DNA from: Belnapia sp. F-4-1
GTDB lineage: Bacteria; Pseudomonadota; Alphaproteobacteria; Acetobacterales; Acetobacteraceae
DNA: 64,000 bases
NCBI RefSeq assembly: GCF_000802185.1
Contig: NZ_KN676113.1
Span: 3,575,019-3,639,018, forward strand
Reading direction: 5' to 3'
Shown: piece after piece, positions 51,826 through 62,103 of the stretch
Position numbering within the stretch: position 1 is the stretch's first letter
Layout of the letters: each line of letters starts with the position of its first letter
The notes under the pieces: generated by a model
Databases searched by the model: none
Seen by the model: the letters and a program-made list of their open reading frames with translations, nothing else
Told to the model about the DNA's origin: nothing
Program-made: the position numbers and the translations under genes

Positions 51826-52479
51826 CTACTGCTTCAGCACGTCGCCCGCCTCGCTCAGCAGGCGTCCGTCGCTCTCGGCCAGGATCAGCTTCAGGTCGGG
51901 CCCGACGTTGAAGCTGCGGGACAGCACGCCGAGCGAAGGGTCCGCGGCATCCTCGACGCGGATGCGGTAGCCGGTGCCGATGGCCGGCGTCGGGAAGCTG
52001 GCCGAGGCGCCACCGCCGACCACCGGCACCACCCGCACCGGCGGGATGACCGCGCCGCTGCCGTCGCGCAGGCTGAAGACCACCTGGCTGACCGGGCCGA
52101 GCACCGTCGCCGAGACCGGGATGGTGGTGCCGGCGACGATGCCGGCGGCGAAGGGGGCGAGGATGATGGTGCGCACCACCGCCGCCGCCGCCTGGCCGAA
52201 GCTGAAGCGCTGGGCAACGCTGCGCACCGTGTTGATCGGCCCGACCGCGCCATCCAGCGTGACGCCGGTGCCGAGGGCGGGGCCACTGCGGACCGGCAGC
52301 AGCGCCATCGCATCCGCGGTCTGCAGCACCATCAGGTCGCCCGGCTTGAGGCTGCCGGCGACCGCGGCGAAATAGCCGGCAGCGGTGACCGTGGCGCGGC
52401 TGTCGGTGGTGCGGTACTGCCAGAGGGTGAAGCTGTTGCCCTGGATCAGGGCTGCGAGATTGGCCGAGCTGAAGGGCAC
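51826..52479 (-). CDS. Phage-tail-like associated protein
   Basis: A 217-residue protein. The first half reads like a short phage structural protein: FSSANLAALIQGNSFTLWQYRTTDSRATVTAAGYFA and SLKPGDLMVLQTADAMALLPV. The second half is Val/Pro-rich and beta-like (IPVSATVLGPVSQVVFSLRDGSG), resembling an Ig-like or carbohydrate-binding fold, and ends DGRLLSEAGDVLKQ. Function is unknown. It lies upstream of the spike gene in the same orientation, so it is the head of a three-gene tail-like module. Confidence 0.55.
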   Translation of the reverse strand: MPFSSANLAALIQGNSFTLWQYRTTDSRATVTAAGYFAAVAGSLKPGDLMVLQTADAMALLPVRSGPALGTGVTLDGAVGPINTVRSVAQRFSFGQAAAAVVRTIILAPFAAGIVAGTTIPVSATVLGPVSQVVFSLRDGSGAVIPPVRVVPVVGGGASASFPTPAIGTGYRIRVEDAADPSLGVLSRSFNVGPDLKLILAESDGRLLSEAGDVLKQ

Positions 52480-52697
52480 GGGGGTCTCCGTCTCAACGGG
52501 CGCCGCACCTCCCGGGAGGGGCTTCCGGGAGGGGGGAGGGGCGCAGGGAAGGGCAGGGGGAGCGCCGGGCGCAATTCGGCCGTCGGCGAAGGCTGGAATA
52601 CCGGAACGTTACCCTATCGTCAAGGAAAAATATCCTAGTTCGGGAAAGGCGACTTCGTCCTAGTCTCCGCTCCTGCCCGAACCCTGCCGGAGGCCGG

Positions 52698-53795
52698 ATG
52701 CGTCGCCTTGCCCTGATCGCCGCCCTGCTGCTGGCCCCGCTCGCCGCCCCACGCCCCGCCTGGGCCCAGCCGGTGCTGAACGTCTACAATTGGACCGACT
52801 ACATCGACCCCCATGTCGTGCAGCGCTTCCAGCAGGAGACGGGTATCCGCATCCGCTATGACGTTTATGACAGCCTGGAGACGCTGGAAGGAAAACTCTC
52901 CGCCGGGCGCAGCGGCTACGACCTCATCGTCCCGACCAGCGAGCCGACTTTCGCCCGGCTTGTCCGCGCCGGGGCCTTGCTGCCGCTGGACCGGGCGAGG
53001 ATTCCCAACTGGCGTAACCTGGACACCGGGCTGATGGCGCGCGCGGCGGTGGCCGATCCCGGCAACGCGCATGGAGCGATCTATCTCTGGGGCACCGTGG
53101 GGATGGGCCTCCGGCTCGACCGCATCAGGGACATCGCGCCCGATCTCGCCCTCGACAGCCTCGATGTGCTGCTGAAGCCGGAGAATGCGCGGCGCCTCGC
53201 CGGCTGCGGCCTCGCGGTGATGGACAGCGCGACGGATGTGCTGCCCTCCGTGCTGCGCTGGCTGGGGCGGGACCCGGACAGCACCGATCCCGCCGACCTG
53301 CGCGCGGCCGAGGCGGCATTGCTTGCCATCCGCCCCCACCTCCGCGCCATCCCCGGCTCCGGCGCGCTGCTCGACATGCTGGCGACGGGCGAGGTCTGCG
53401 CCGCGCTGGCCTATAGCGGCGATGTCATCCAGGCCGCGGCGCGGGCGCGCGAGGCAGGGCGGGGCGTCGAGATCGGCTATGCGGCACCGGCCGCAGGGCC
53501 GCAGATCTTCTTCGACATGCTGGCGATTCCAGCCGATGCGCCGCATCCGGAGGCGGCGCATGCCTTTATCGACTTCCTGCTGCGGCCCGAGGTCATCGCC
53601 GCCGTCAGCAGCCATGTGCGCTACCCGAACGCGGTGCCTGCCAGCCGGCCGCTGATCGCCGCACCGGTGCGGGAGGATTCGAATGTCTATCCGCCCGAGG
53701 CAGCGCTGGCACGGGCCTTCGTCCCCGGTACGCCGGGCCCGCAGGCGGAGCGGCTGCGCAGCCGTCTCTGGAGCCGTTTCCGGGCGGGCCGCTGA
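52698..53795 (+). CDS. potF: Polyamine ABC transporter substrate-binding protein (PotF/PotD-like)
   Basis: A 365-residue periplasmic binding protein. Signal peptide RRLALIAALLLAPLAAPRPAWAQ is followed by PVLNVYNWTDYIDPHVVQRFQQETGIRIRYDVYDS, the classic PotD/PotF start; GYDLIVPTSEPTFARLV is also shared. It opens a four-gene operon with ATPase and two permeases. Putrescine or spermidine is the family's usual ligand, but other cationic ligands are possible. Confidence 0.88.
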   Translation: MRRLALIAALLLAPLAAPRPAWAQPVLNVYNWTDYIDPHVVQRFQQETGIRIRYDVYDSLETLEGKLSAGRSGYDLIVPTSEPTFARLVRAGALLPLDRARIPNWRNLDTGLMARAAVADPGNAHGAIYLWGTVGMGLRLDRIRDIAPDLALDSLDVLLKPENARRLAGCGLAVMDSATDVLPSVLRWLGRDPDSTDPADLRAAEAALLAIRPHLRAIPGSGALLDMLATGEVCAALAYSGDVIQAAARAREAGRGVEIGYAAPAAGPQIFFDMLAIPADAPHPEAAHAFIDFLLRPEVIAAVSSHVRYPNAVPASRPLIAAPVREDSNVYPPEAALARAFVPGTPGPQAERLRSRLWSRFRAGR

Positions 53796-53797
53796 AC

Positions 53798-54844
53798 TTG
53801 GCGCTGCTCACGGTCAGGGGGCTGACCAAGCGCTTCGGCGCGGCGCTGGCGCTCGACGGGCTCGATCTCGAGGTGCGGCCGGACGAGGTCCTGGCGCTGC
53901 TCGGCGGCTCCGGCTCCGGCAAGTCGACGCTGCTGCGGCTGGTGGCGGGGTTCGAGGTGCCGGATTCAGGGCGCATGCTGCTGGAGGGAAGGGATCTCGC
54001 CGGCTTGCCGCCGCACGCCCGGCCTGTCGGCATGATGTTCCAGAGCTATGCGCTCTTCCCGCATCTCACCGTCTTCGACAATGTCGCCTACGGGCTGAGG
54101 CGCGAGCGAATGCCGCGTGCCGAGATCGGGCGCCGCGTCGGCGAGGCGCTGGCCATGGTCGGGCTGGAGGCGATGGCCGGGCGGAAGCCGCATCAGCTCT
54201 CGGGCGGGCAGCGGCAGCGGGTGGCGCTGGTGCGCTCGCTGGTGAAGCGGCCGCGGCTGCTGCTGCTGGATGAGCCGCTCGCCGCCCTCGATGCGGGCCT
54301 GCGGGAGCGGACCGGGCTCGAGCTGCGGGCGATGCAGCGGCGAACCGGCGCCGGCTTCGTCATGGTGACGCACGACCAGGCGGAGGCGCTGGCGCTGGCC
54401 GACCGCATCGCCGTGCTGGATGGGGGGCGGCTTGCCCAATGCGGCCCGCCGGCCGAGCTCTACGAGCGCCCGGCGACGCGTTTCGTCGCCCGCTTCCTCG
54501 GCGCCGCCAATGTGCTGGAAGGGAAGGTCGGCACGGATGGCGCAGTGGAGGCGGGCGCCTGCCGCCTCGCCCTGCCGCATGGCGCCGCGCCGGGCGAGGC
54601 CCTGGCCGTGGCGCTGCGGCCGGAGCGCATCCGCCTGCTGCCGGGCGCGCCGCCCATGGCCAACGGGGTTGGCGGGGTATTGCGGGACCTCGCCTATCGT
54701 GGCGATGGCTGGATGGCGCTGGTTGCCCTGCCGGACGGGGCGGAGCTGCGCGTCGCCCTGCCCGCCGGTGCCGCGCCGCCCGAGCCGGGATCGCGCCTGG
54801 CCCTCGGCTGGCCGGCCGAGGCGCTGGTGGCGCTCCGCGCCTGA
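53798..54844 (+). CDS. potG: Polyamine ABC transporter ATP-binding protein (PotG/PotA-like)
   Basis: A 348-residue ATPase with intact motifs: Walker A GGSGSGKST, Q-loop in MMFQSYALFPHL, signature LSGGQRQR, Walker B LLLLDEPLAALD, H-loop VTHDQAEA. A TOBE-like C-terminal domain follows. The start is TTG 53798, two bases after the potF stop; no ATG or GTG precedes LLTVRGLTKRFG. It energises the two permeases that follow. Confidence 0.9.
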   Translation: MALLTVRGLTKRFGAALALDGLDLEVRPDEVLALLGGSGSGKSTLLRLVAGFEVPDSGRMLLEGRDLAGLPPHARPVGMMFQSYALFPHLTVFDNVAYGLRRERMPRAEIGRRVGEALAMVGLEAMAGRKPHQLSGGQRQRVALVRSLVKRPRLLLLDEPLAALDAGLRERTGLELRAMQRRTGAGFVMVTHDQAEALALADRIAVLDGGRLAQCGPPAELYERPATRFVARFLGAANVLEGKVGTDGAVEAGACRLALPHGAAPGEALAVALRPERIRLLPGAPPMANGVGGVLRDLAYRGDGWMALVALPDGAELRVALPAGAAPPEPGSRLALGWPAEALVALRA

Positions 54845-55695
54845 TGCAGCGGTTGCTCATCCTCCTGCCGCCGCTCGGCTGGCTGCTGCTGCTGGTGGCG
54901 GCGCCGCTGCTGATCCTCGGCCTCATCGCCTTCGCCGAGGCAGGGCCGGGGGTGCCGCCTTTCATTCCGCCGCTCGGCTGGGCGGGCGGGCCGGTTTGGC
55001 AAGGCAGCACGGAAAGCTTCGGCACGCTGCTGGCCGATCCCTATTACCTGGAGGCCTTCCTCCGCTCCTTGTTCACCGCCTTCGTCACCGCTGCGCTCTG
55101 CCTTTTGCTGGCCTATCCGATGGCGCTCGGCATCGCCGGCGCCCGGCCCTCCTGGCGGCTGCCTCTGCTGCTGCTGGTGCTGCTGCCCTTCTGGACCGGC
55201 TTCCTGCCGCGGCTCGGCGCCTGGATCGGGCTGCTGCGGGATGGTGGCTGGGTGAACGGCGTGCTCGGCCTCGCCGGGGTCGGGCCATTGCGGCTGCTCT
55301 ATAGCGACCTGGCGCTCCATCTCGGCATGGTCCACGCCTACCTGCCATTCGCCGTGCTGCCCCTGGCGACGACGCTGCTGCGGCGGGACAGGTCGCTGGA
55401 GGAGGCGGCGGCCGATTTGGGGGCGACGCCTTTCACCGTTTTCCGCAGCGTCACCCTGCCGCTGTCGCTGCCGGCGGCGGCCTCGGCCTTCCTGCTGGTC
55501 TTCATCCCCGCGGCGGGGGAGTTCGTCATCCCCGAGCTGCTTGGCCCGCCGGAGGCACAGATGGTCGGCCGCGTGCTCTGGGGCGAATTCTTCCAGAACA
55601 GGGACTGGCCGCTTGCCGCGGCGCTCGCGCTCGCCCTGCTGGTGCTGCTGCTGCCGTCCATCCTCTTCTTCCAAAGGCTGGGACGACGGGGATGA
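54844..55695 (+). CDS. potH: Polyamine ABC transporter permease (PotH/PotB-like)
   Basis: A 283-residue inner-membrane permease with about six hydrophobic segments. LLLVLLPFWTGFLPRLGAWIGLL, then SLEEAAADLGATPFTVFRSVTLPLSLP is the EAA loop that contacts the ATPase. ATG 54844 shares one base with the potG stop; the gene overlaps potI (ATGA). The frame is open into the potG gene upstream but this is not coding. Confidence 0.88.
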   Translation: MQRLLILLPPLGWLLLLVAAPLLILGLIAFAEAGPGVPPFIPPLGWAGGPVWQGSTESFGTLLADPYYLEAFLRSLFTAFVTAALCLLLAYPMALGIAGARPSWRLPLLLLVLLPFWTGFLPRLGAWIGLLRDGGWVNGVLGLAGVGPLRLLYSDLALHLGMVHAYLPFAVLPLATTLLRRDRSLEEAAADLGATPFTVFRSVTLPLSLPAAASAFLLVFIPAAGEFVIPELLGPPEAQMVGRVLWGEFFQNRDWPLAAALALALLVLLLPSILFFQRLGRRG

Positions 55696-56492
55696 GGCGC
55701 ATCGGCCTGGCCTTCGGCCTTCTGTTCCTCTGGGCGCCGATCCTGCTGATGGTGCTTTATGCCTTCAGCGCCGACCGCATTCCCTTCCAATGGGGCGGCT
55801 GGTCGCTTCGTTGGTTCGCTGCCCTCGCCGCCAATGAGCGGATGCGGGAGGCGGCCTTCCTTTCGCTCCGCATCGCCGCTGGGGCGGCAACGCTGGCGAT
55901 GCTGCTCGGCAGCCTCGCCGGCTGGGCGCTGGCACGGTTCGGGCCCTTCACCGGGCGGACGCTGCTCGGGGGGCTGGCCGGGGCGCCGCTGGTGCTACCG
56001 GAGGTGGTGACAGGCTTATCGCTGCTGCTGCTCTTCGTGCTGGCGCAGGGGGCATTGGAGGCCTGGCTCGGCTGGGCGCCCGGCCGTGGGGCGGCGACCA
56101 TCCTGCTCGCCCATGCGACCATCGGCCTCGCCTATGTCGCGGTCGTCGTGCAGGCGCGGCTAGCGACGCTCGACCCCAGCCTGGAGGAGGCGGCGGCCGG
56201 CCTCGGCGCCGGGCCCTTCACCATCTTCCGCACCGTCACCCTGCCGCTGATCGCGCCCAGCCTTGCCGCCGGCTGGCTGCTCGCCTTCACCCTCTCGCTC
56301 GACGACGTGGTGGTGGCGAGCTTCGTTTCCGGCCCGGCCGGGACGACGCTGCCGATGCTGGTCTTCTCCGCCCTCAAGGTCGGGTTGACGCCGGAGGTGA
56401 ATGCGCTGGCGGCCCTCGTGCTGGCCGTGGCGGCGCTGGCGGTGGGGGGAGCGGGGCTGATTTTGGCCCGGCGGGCGAATGGCGCGGGTTGA
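55692..56492 (+). CDS. potI: Polyamine ABC transporter permease (PotI/PotC-like)
   Basis: A 266-residue permease with about six membrane segments. FLFLWAPILLMVLYAFSADRIPFQWGGWSLRWF at the start is typical of PotC/PotI. The EAA loop is SLEEAAAGLGAGPFTIFRTVTLPLIAPSL. SLDDVVVASFVSGP is a conserved late motif. ATG 55692 overlaps potH. It completes the potFGHI operon. Confidence 0.88.
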   Translation: MRRIGLAFGLLFLWAPILLMVLYAFSADRIPFQWGGWSLRWFAALAANERMREAAFLSLRIAAGAATLAMLLGSLAGWALARFGPFTGRTLLGGLAGAPLVLPEVVTGLSLLLLFVLAQGALEAWLGWAPGRGAATILLAHATIGLAYVAVVVQARLATLDPSLEEAAAGLGAGPFTIFRTVTLPLIAPSLAAGWLLAFTLSLDDVVVASFVSGPAGTTLPMLVFSALKVGLTPEVNALAALVLAVAALAVGGAGLILARRANGAG

Positions 56493-56514
56493 AGCGGCGG
56501 GGGGTGGGGGGTAG

Positions 56515-57753
<1,239 letters not shown>

Positions 57754-57758
57754 CCGCC

Positions 57759-58961
57759 ATGCCCTCGCTCGCGCAGCGCCTCCAGGAGGTGAAGGTCTCC
57801 GCCTCCGCCGCCATGACCCAGCGCGCGCGGGAGCTGCGCGGGCAAGGCATCGAGGTCATCAGCCTCTCCAACGGCGAGCCGGACTTCGCCTCGCCGCCGC
57901 ATGCGATCGAGGCGGCGCATCAGGCGGCGCTCAAGGGAGATACCAAGTATCCGCCCCAGGGCGGGACGCCGGCGCTGAAAGCGGCGATCGCGCGCAAGTT
58001 CAAGCGCGACAACGGCCTCGACTACGTCGCCGACGAGATCATCGTCGGCAATGGCGGCAAGCAGGTGATCTTCAACGCCTTCATGGCGACGCTCGACCCG
58101 GGTGACGAGGTGGTGATCCCGTCGCCCTTCTGGATCAGCTATGCCGACATGGCGAAGGTCGCGGGCGGCGTGCCCGTCACCGTCGCCTGCCCGCAGAACA
58201 ACGGCTTCAAGCCGCGGCCCGAGGATATCGAGGCCGCGATCACGCCGAAGACGAAGTGGGTGCTGCTGAACTTCCCCGGCAACCCGACGGGCGCGGTGCC
58301 CTCGCGCGACGAGATGCGCGCCATCGCCGATGTGCTGATGCGGCACCCGCATGTCTGGGTCATGACCGACGACATGTACGAGCACCTGCTCTACGACGGC
58401 TTCGAGTACCATACCATCGCCGCGGTGGAGCCAGGGCTGAAGGACCGTACGCTGACGGTCAACGGCTGCTCCAAGACCTATGCGATGACCGGCTGGCGCG
58501 TCGGCTTCGGCGGCGGGCCTGCCTCGCTCATCAAGGGCATGTTCAACATGCAGGGCCAGGCGACCGCCGGCGTCTCCACCATCAGCCAGGCAGCGGCCGT
58601 GGCGGCGCTCGACGGGCCGCAGGACTTCGTCAAGCGCAATGCCGAGGTCTATCGCGGGCGCCGCGACATGGTGGTGGAGATGCTGAATGCCTGCCCCGGC
58701 ATCACCTGCCACAAGCCGGAAGGCGCCTTCTACGTCTTCCCGAACCTCGCGGGCTGCCTTGGCAAGACCACCAAGGGCGGGCGGAAGATCGAGACCGACA
58801 CGGATTTCGTGACCGCGTTGCTCGAGGAGAAGCGTGTCGCCGCGGTCCAGGGCACGGCCTATGGGATGAGTCCCTATATGCGCATCTCCTACGCCACCGA
58901 CACCGCCAGCCTCACCGAGGCATGCACGCGCATCCAGGAGTTCTGCCGGGAGCTTCGATGA
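57759..58961 (+). CDS. Class I/II PLP-dependent aminotransferase, tandem paralogue
   Basis: A 400-residue aminotransferase of the same length and family as the preceding one: VISLSNGEPDFASPP, VGNGGKQVIFNAFMATL, LNFPGNPTGAVPS and the PLP lysine in NGCSKTYAMTGWRVGFGG. The pair probably arose by duplication. The stop overlaps the GNAT gene (ATGA), so it is translationally coupled to it. The substrate may differ from that of the first copy. Confidence 0.9.
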   Translation: MPSLAQRLQEVKVSASAAMTQRARELRGQGIEVISLSNGEPDFASPPHAIEAAHQAALKGDTKYPPQGGTPALKAAIARKFKRDNGLDYVADEIIVGNGGKQVIFNAFMATLDPGDEVVIPSPFWISYADMAKVAGGVPVTVACPQNNGFKPRPEDIEAAITPKTKWVLLNFPGNPTGAVPSRDEMRAIADVLMRHPHVWVMTDDMYEHLLYDGFEYHTIAAVEPGLKDRTLTVNGCSKTYAMTGWRVGFGGGPASLIKGMFNMQGQATAGVSTISQAAAVAALDGPQDFVKRNAEVYRGRRDMVVEMLNACPGITCHKPEGAFYVFPNLAGCLGKTTKGGRKIETDTDFVTALLEEKRVAAVQGTAYGMSPYMRISYATDTASLTEACTRIQEFCRELR

Positions 58962-59944
58962 TCCGCCCCGGGCGGGACGAGGATGCCGAGGGCTTCATCC
59001 GCCTGATCGGGGATTGCTGGGCGGAATTCCCGAACTGCATCCTCGACGTGGATGGCGAGGCGCCCGAGCTTCGGGCACTGGCCAGCTACTTCGCCAGGGC
59101 GGGCGGTGCGCTCTGGGCAGCGGAGCGGGAGGACGGCGTGGTCGGCATGGTCGGCACGAGGCCGCTCAACAGCGACCAGGCCTATGAGATCTGCCGGATG
59201 TATGTGGCGGCGCCGGAGCGCGGCACCGGCCTCGCCCAGCGGCTGCTCGATAAGGCCGAGGCGCATGCGCGCGCGGCAGGCGCACAGCGCCTCGTGCTCT
59301 GGACCGATACCCGCTTCGATGCGGCCCACCGCTTCTACGAGAAGCGCGGCTATCTGCGCCAGGGCGCCATCCGCATCCTCGACGACATCTCGAAATCCCT
59401 CGAATTCCGCTATGCCAAGCCGGCGGCCGGACTGGTGGTGGAGGCCCTGGATGCCGCCGCTGCGGCCAGCGCGGAGCGGCGCCTGTCCGAGATCCTGGTC
59501 GCCTGCGTCGATGCGGGCACCAGCGTCTCCTTCCTCAGGCCGCTCGCGCCGGAGGTGGCGCGGGGCGTCTGGAAGAAGGTCGCGGCCGATGTCGCGGCCA
59601 ACCGCCAAGTGCTGCTCGTTGCCTGGCTGGATGGCGAGCTCGTCGGCACGGTGCAGCTCAATCTCGACACGCCGCAGAACCAGCCGCACCGGGCCGCCCT
59701 TGCCAAGCTGCTGGTCGACCCGGCCGCCCGCCGCCGCGGCGTCGCCCGCGCCCTGATGCGCCGGGCGGAGCAGGCGGCGCAACGCCTGCGCCGCCGCCTG
59801 CTGGTATCCGAGATCCAGGCCGACGAGCCAGGGGAGGCGCTTTACCGCAGCCTCGGCTGGCGGGAAGCCGGGCGCATCCCGGGCTTCGCGCTTGACGAGA
59901 CCGGCGCCGCCCGTGCGGCTGTCATCCTCTGGAAGGAGGTCTGA
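58958..59944 (+). CDS. Two-domain GNAT acetyltransferase
   Basis: A 328-residue protein with two GNAT folds. The first (residues ~1-150) has VAAPERGTGLAQRLLDKAE, the acetyl-CoA-binding stretch, and AHRFYEKRGYLRQG. The second (~165-328) has VDPAARRRGVARALMRRAEQAA and LYRSLGWREAGRIPGF. Each domain has its own R/G-x-x-G/A motif. The gene overlaps the aminotransferase stop (ATGA). Substrate unknown; the coupling suggests an amino compound. Confidence 0.83.
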   Translation: MIRPGRDEDAEGFIRLIGDCWAEFPNCILDVDGEAPELRALASYFARAGGALWAAEREDGVVGMVGTRPLNSDQAYEICRMYVAAPERGTGLAQRLLDKAEAHARAAGAQRLVLWTDTRFDAAHRFYEKRGYLRQGAIRILDDISKSLEFRYAKPAAGLVVEALDAAAAASAERRLSEILVACVDAGTSVSFLRPLAPEVARGVWKKVAADVAANRQVLLVAWLDGELVGTVQLNLDTPQNQPHRAALAKLLVDPAARRRGVARALMRRAEQAAQRLRRRLLVSEIQADEPGEALYRSLGWREAGRIPGFALDETGAARAAVILWKEV

Positions 59945-60048
59945 GCCGATGATCCGGTCAGGCCATCGCATTGTCACCGCTTCCGGCAACATGGTTGTAC
60001 CAATGCACGGAATGGGTGACGGTCCGGCATCCGGTTGAGGACAGCCCG

Positions 60049-61158
60049 ATGACCGCACCTCCGGCCGATAGCGAGGAAACCATGATCCGCCGCGGCCCGC
60101 GTCTCGCCGAGACGCCGGAGCCGGTGTTGCATGTCCTGGTCCTGTCGCAGGAGGGCGGCGAGACCCGCCAGATTCCGCTCGGTTCCGAGCCATTCCGCAT
60201 CGGGCGGGTTGCCGGCAATGACCTGGTGCTGCCGGCGCCGGAGGTCTCGCGCCACCACGCCCTGCTCACCGTAGCGGGGGAGGGGGCTAACCTCACCGAT
60301 CTCGAATCCACCAACGGCACCTGGCTGGAGGGCGAGCGGCTCAGCGGCACCGCGCCGCTGGCGCCGGGTGCGCGCCTCGCCATCGGCCCCTTTGCCCTGC
60401 AGTACCAGCGCGGCCGCCAGCGCGAGATGGAACGCGCCGCCGAGCTGGAGCGCGAGATGGAGCGGGCCATCCGCTACGTGCAGGCATTGCTGCCGCCGCC
60501 CATCCCCGAGGGGCGGGTGCGGGCGGAGTGGAGCTTCCTGCCATCAGCCAGCATCGGCGGCGATGCCTTCGGCTACCGCTGGGTGGATGCGGAGCGTTTC
60601 GCCGTCTTCATCCTCGACGTGGCGGGGCACGGCGCCGGCTCCGCCCTGCTTGCAGCTTCGGCGATGAACATGTTGCGCGCCGGCATCGGCAGCGACCCGG
60701 CCGCGGTCCTGGCCGGGCTCAACGCCAGCTTCCAGATGGAGGACCAGGGTGGCCTCTTCTTCACCATCTGGTACGGCGTCGCCGACCTTGCGGCGCGGCG
60801 GCTCGATTACGCCGCGGCTGGCCATCATCCCGGCTTTCTGCTCCAGCCGGGCGCGGCAGCGCCCGAGGCGCTCGCCACCCGCAACCCGCCGGTCGGCATG
60901 ATGCCGGGCATCCGCTTCCGCACCGGCAGCGCGGCCTTGCCGGCCGGGACGCGGCTTCTGCTCCTCAGCGATGGCGCCTTCGAGACCCGGGCACCAGATG
61001 GCCGCCAGCTCGGCCTCGCGGACTTCCTGGCGCATCTCCCGCTCGCCGCCCCGCCAGCAACAGGGGCGCCGGAACGGCTGCTCCAGGCCGCGCGGTCGCT
61101 GTCGCGGCCGGGTCCTTTCGCGGACGATGTCTCCATACTGTCGCTGGACTTCGCGTGA
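60049..61158 (+). CDS. FHA domain/SpoIIE-type protein phosphatase (RsbU-like)
   Basis: A 369-residue PP2C-type phosphatase with a N-terminal FHA domain (residues ~50-115: FRIGRVAGNDLVLPAPEVSRHHALL, ESTNGTWL), a helical linker (MERAAELEREMERAIRYVQALLP), then the SpoIIE domain with GGDAFGYRWV, LDVAGHGAGSALLA, LSDGAFE and FADDVSILSL metal-binding acids. ATG 60049 is the most likely start. It lies just upstream of a STAS protein and an RsbW-like kinase, so it is the dephosphorylating member of a partner switch. Confidence 0.85.
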   Translation: MTAPPADSEETMIRRGPRLAETPEPVLHVLVLSQEGGETRQIPLGSEPFRIGRVAGNDLVLPAPEVSRHHALLTVAGEGANLTDLESTNGTWLEGERLSGTAPLAPGARLAIGPFALQYQRGRQREMERAAELEREMERAIRYVQALLPPPIPEGRVRAEWSFLPSASIGGDAFGYRWVDAERFAVFILDVAGHGAGSALLAASAMNMLRAGIGSDPAAVLAGLNASFQMEDQGGLFFTIWYGVADLAARRLDYAAAGHHPGFLLQPGAAAPEALATRNPPVGMMPGIRFRTGSAALPAGTRLLLLSDGAFETRAPDGRQLGLADFLAHLPLAAPPATGAPERLLQAARSLSRPGPFADDVSILSLDFA

Positions 61159-61202
61159 CGGCACGGTGAAGCCTCCGGCGCAACGATGACGAGGATGACC
61201 CG

Positions 61203-61544
61203 ATGGATTTCGCGCTGACCGAACTCGATCCTGGCACCCATCGGGTGGCCCTGAATGGCCGACTCGATGCGGCGGGTGCCGAGGCGATCGATCAGCGCTT
61301 CACCGCCGCCGTCGGCAGCGTGGCGAAGAATGCGCTCGTCGACCTGACGGAGGTGAGTTTCGTCGCTTCGCTCGGTCTGCGCATGTTCATCTCCGTCGCC
61401 CGCGTGCTGCAGCGGCGCGGCGCGCAGATGATCCTGTTCGGCGCGCAGCGGCAGGTGATGGAGGTGTTTGAGACCATTGCCCTCGACCAGATGATCCCGA
61501 TCGTCGCCACCGAGGCGGAGGCGCGGGCCCGCCTCGCCGCGTGA
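61203..61544 (+). CDS. STAS-domain anti-anti-sigma factor (RsbV-like)
   Basis: A 113-residue STAS protein: GRLDAAGAEAIDQRFTAAV, then ALVDLTEVSFVASLGLRMFISVARVL with Ser56 at the usual phosphorylation site, and IVATEAEARARL at the end. Phosphorylation by the downstream kinase and dephosphorylation by the upstream SpoIIE phosphatase would control it. The stop overlaps the kinase GTG (GTGA). Confidence 0.88.
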   Translation: MDFALTELDPGTHRVALNGRLDAAGAEAIDQRFTAAVGSVAKNALVDLTEVSFVASLGLRMFISVARVLQRRGAQMILFGAQRQVMEVFETIALDQMIPIVATEAEARARLAA

Positions 61545-61942
61545 GCTTCCGCTACCGGATCGCCGGCGGGGCAGCCGAGGTCTCGGCGGCGCAATCGGCC
61601 TTGGCCGCCTGGATGGAAGCGGCTGGCGCCAGCCCGCACAGCATCGCCCGTGCCGAGGTCGTGCTGGAGGAGTTGGCGCTGAACGCCCAGCGCCATGGCG
61701 GCGCGCCGGACGTGCTGGTGGAAGCCAGCATTGCCGCGGGTTTCTGCACCCTGGTGCTCGAGGATGCCGGCCGTCCCTTCGACCCGACCGCCGGCGCCCT
61801 GCCGCTGCCTGCCGCCTCGCTGGGGGCAGCGCGTATCGGCGGTCTCGGCCTCGCCCTGGTCCGGCGGAACGCGGCGGCGCTGCGCTACATCCGCACCGGC
61901 ATCGGGCGGAACCGCGTCGAGGTCGATCTTCCGCTCCCCTGA
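61541..61942 (+). CDS. HATPase-type anti-sigma kinase (RsbW-like)
   Basis: A 133-residue protein with the GHKL ATP-binding fold: N-box VLEELALNAQRHGG, D-box LVLEDAGRPFDP and GLGLALVRR. RsbW-like kinases bind a sigma or output factor and phosphorylate the STAS partner. GTG 61541 overlaps the STAS stop. The target sigma factor is not encoded nearby. Confidence 0.87.
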   Translation: MSFRYRIAGGAAEVSAAQSALAAWMEAAGASPHSIARAEVVLEELALNAQRHGGAPDVLVEASIAAGFCTLVLEDAGRPFDPTAGALPLPAASLGAARIGGLGLALVRRNAAALRYIRTGIGRNRVEVDLPLP

Positions 61943-62103
61943 CACCCGCAGAGGCGCAGCCTGCGGTCTCCGCACTACGGAGCGGAAATGCAGGCCTCTC
62001 CGTGTGCTTGGCGCTGACCTGCCTCGGATCGTACCCATGGCGGCCGTAGCGTCACTCCGCTTCCGCAGCCGGCCTTGCCGGGGCATGGCCCGCTGGCCAT
62101 GGA

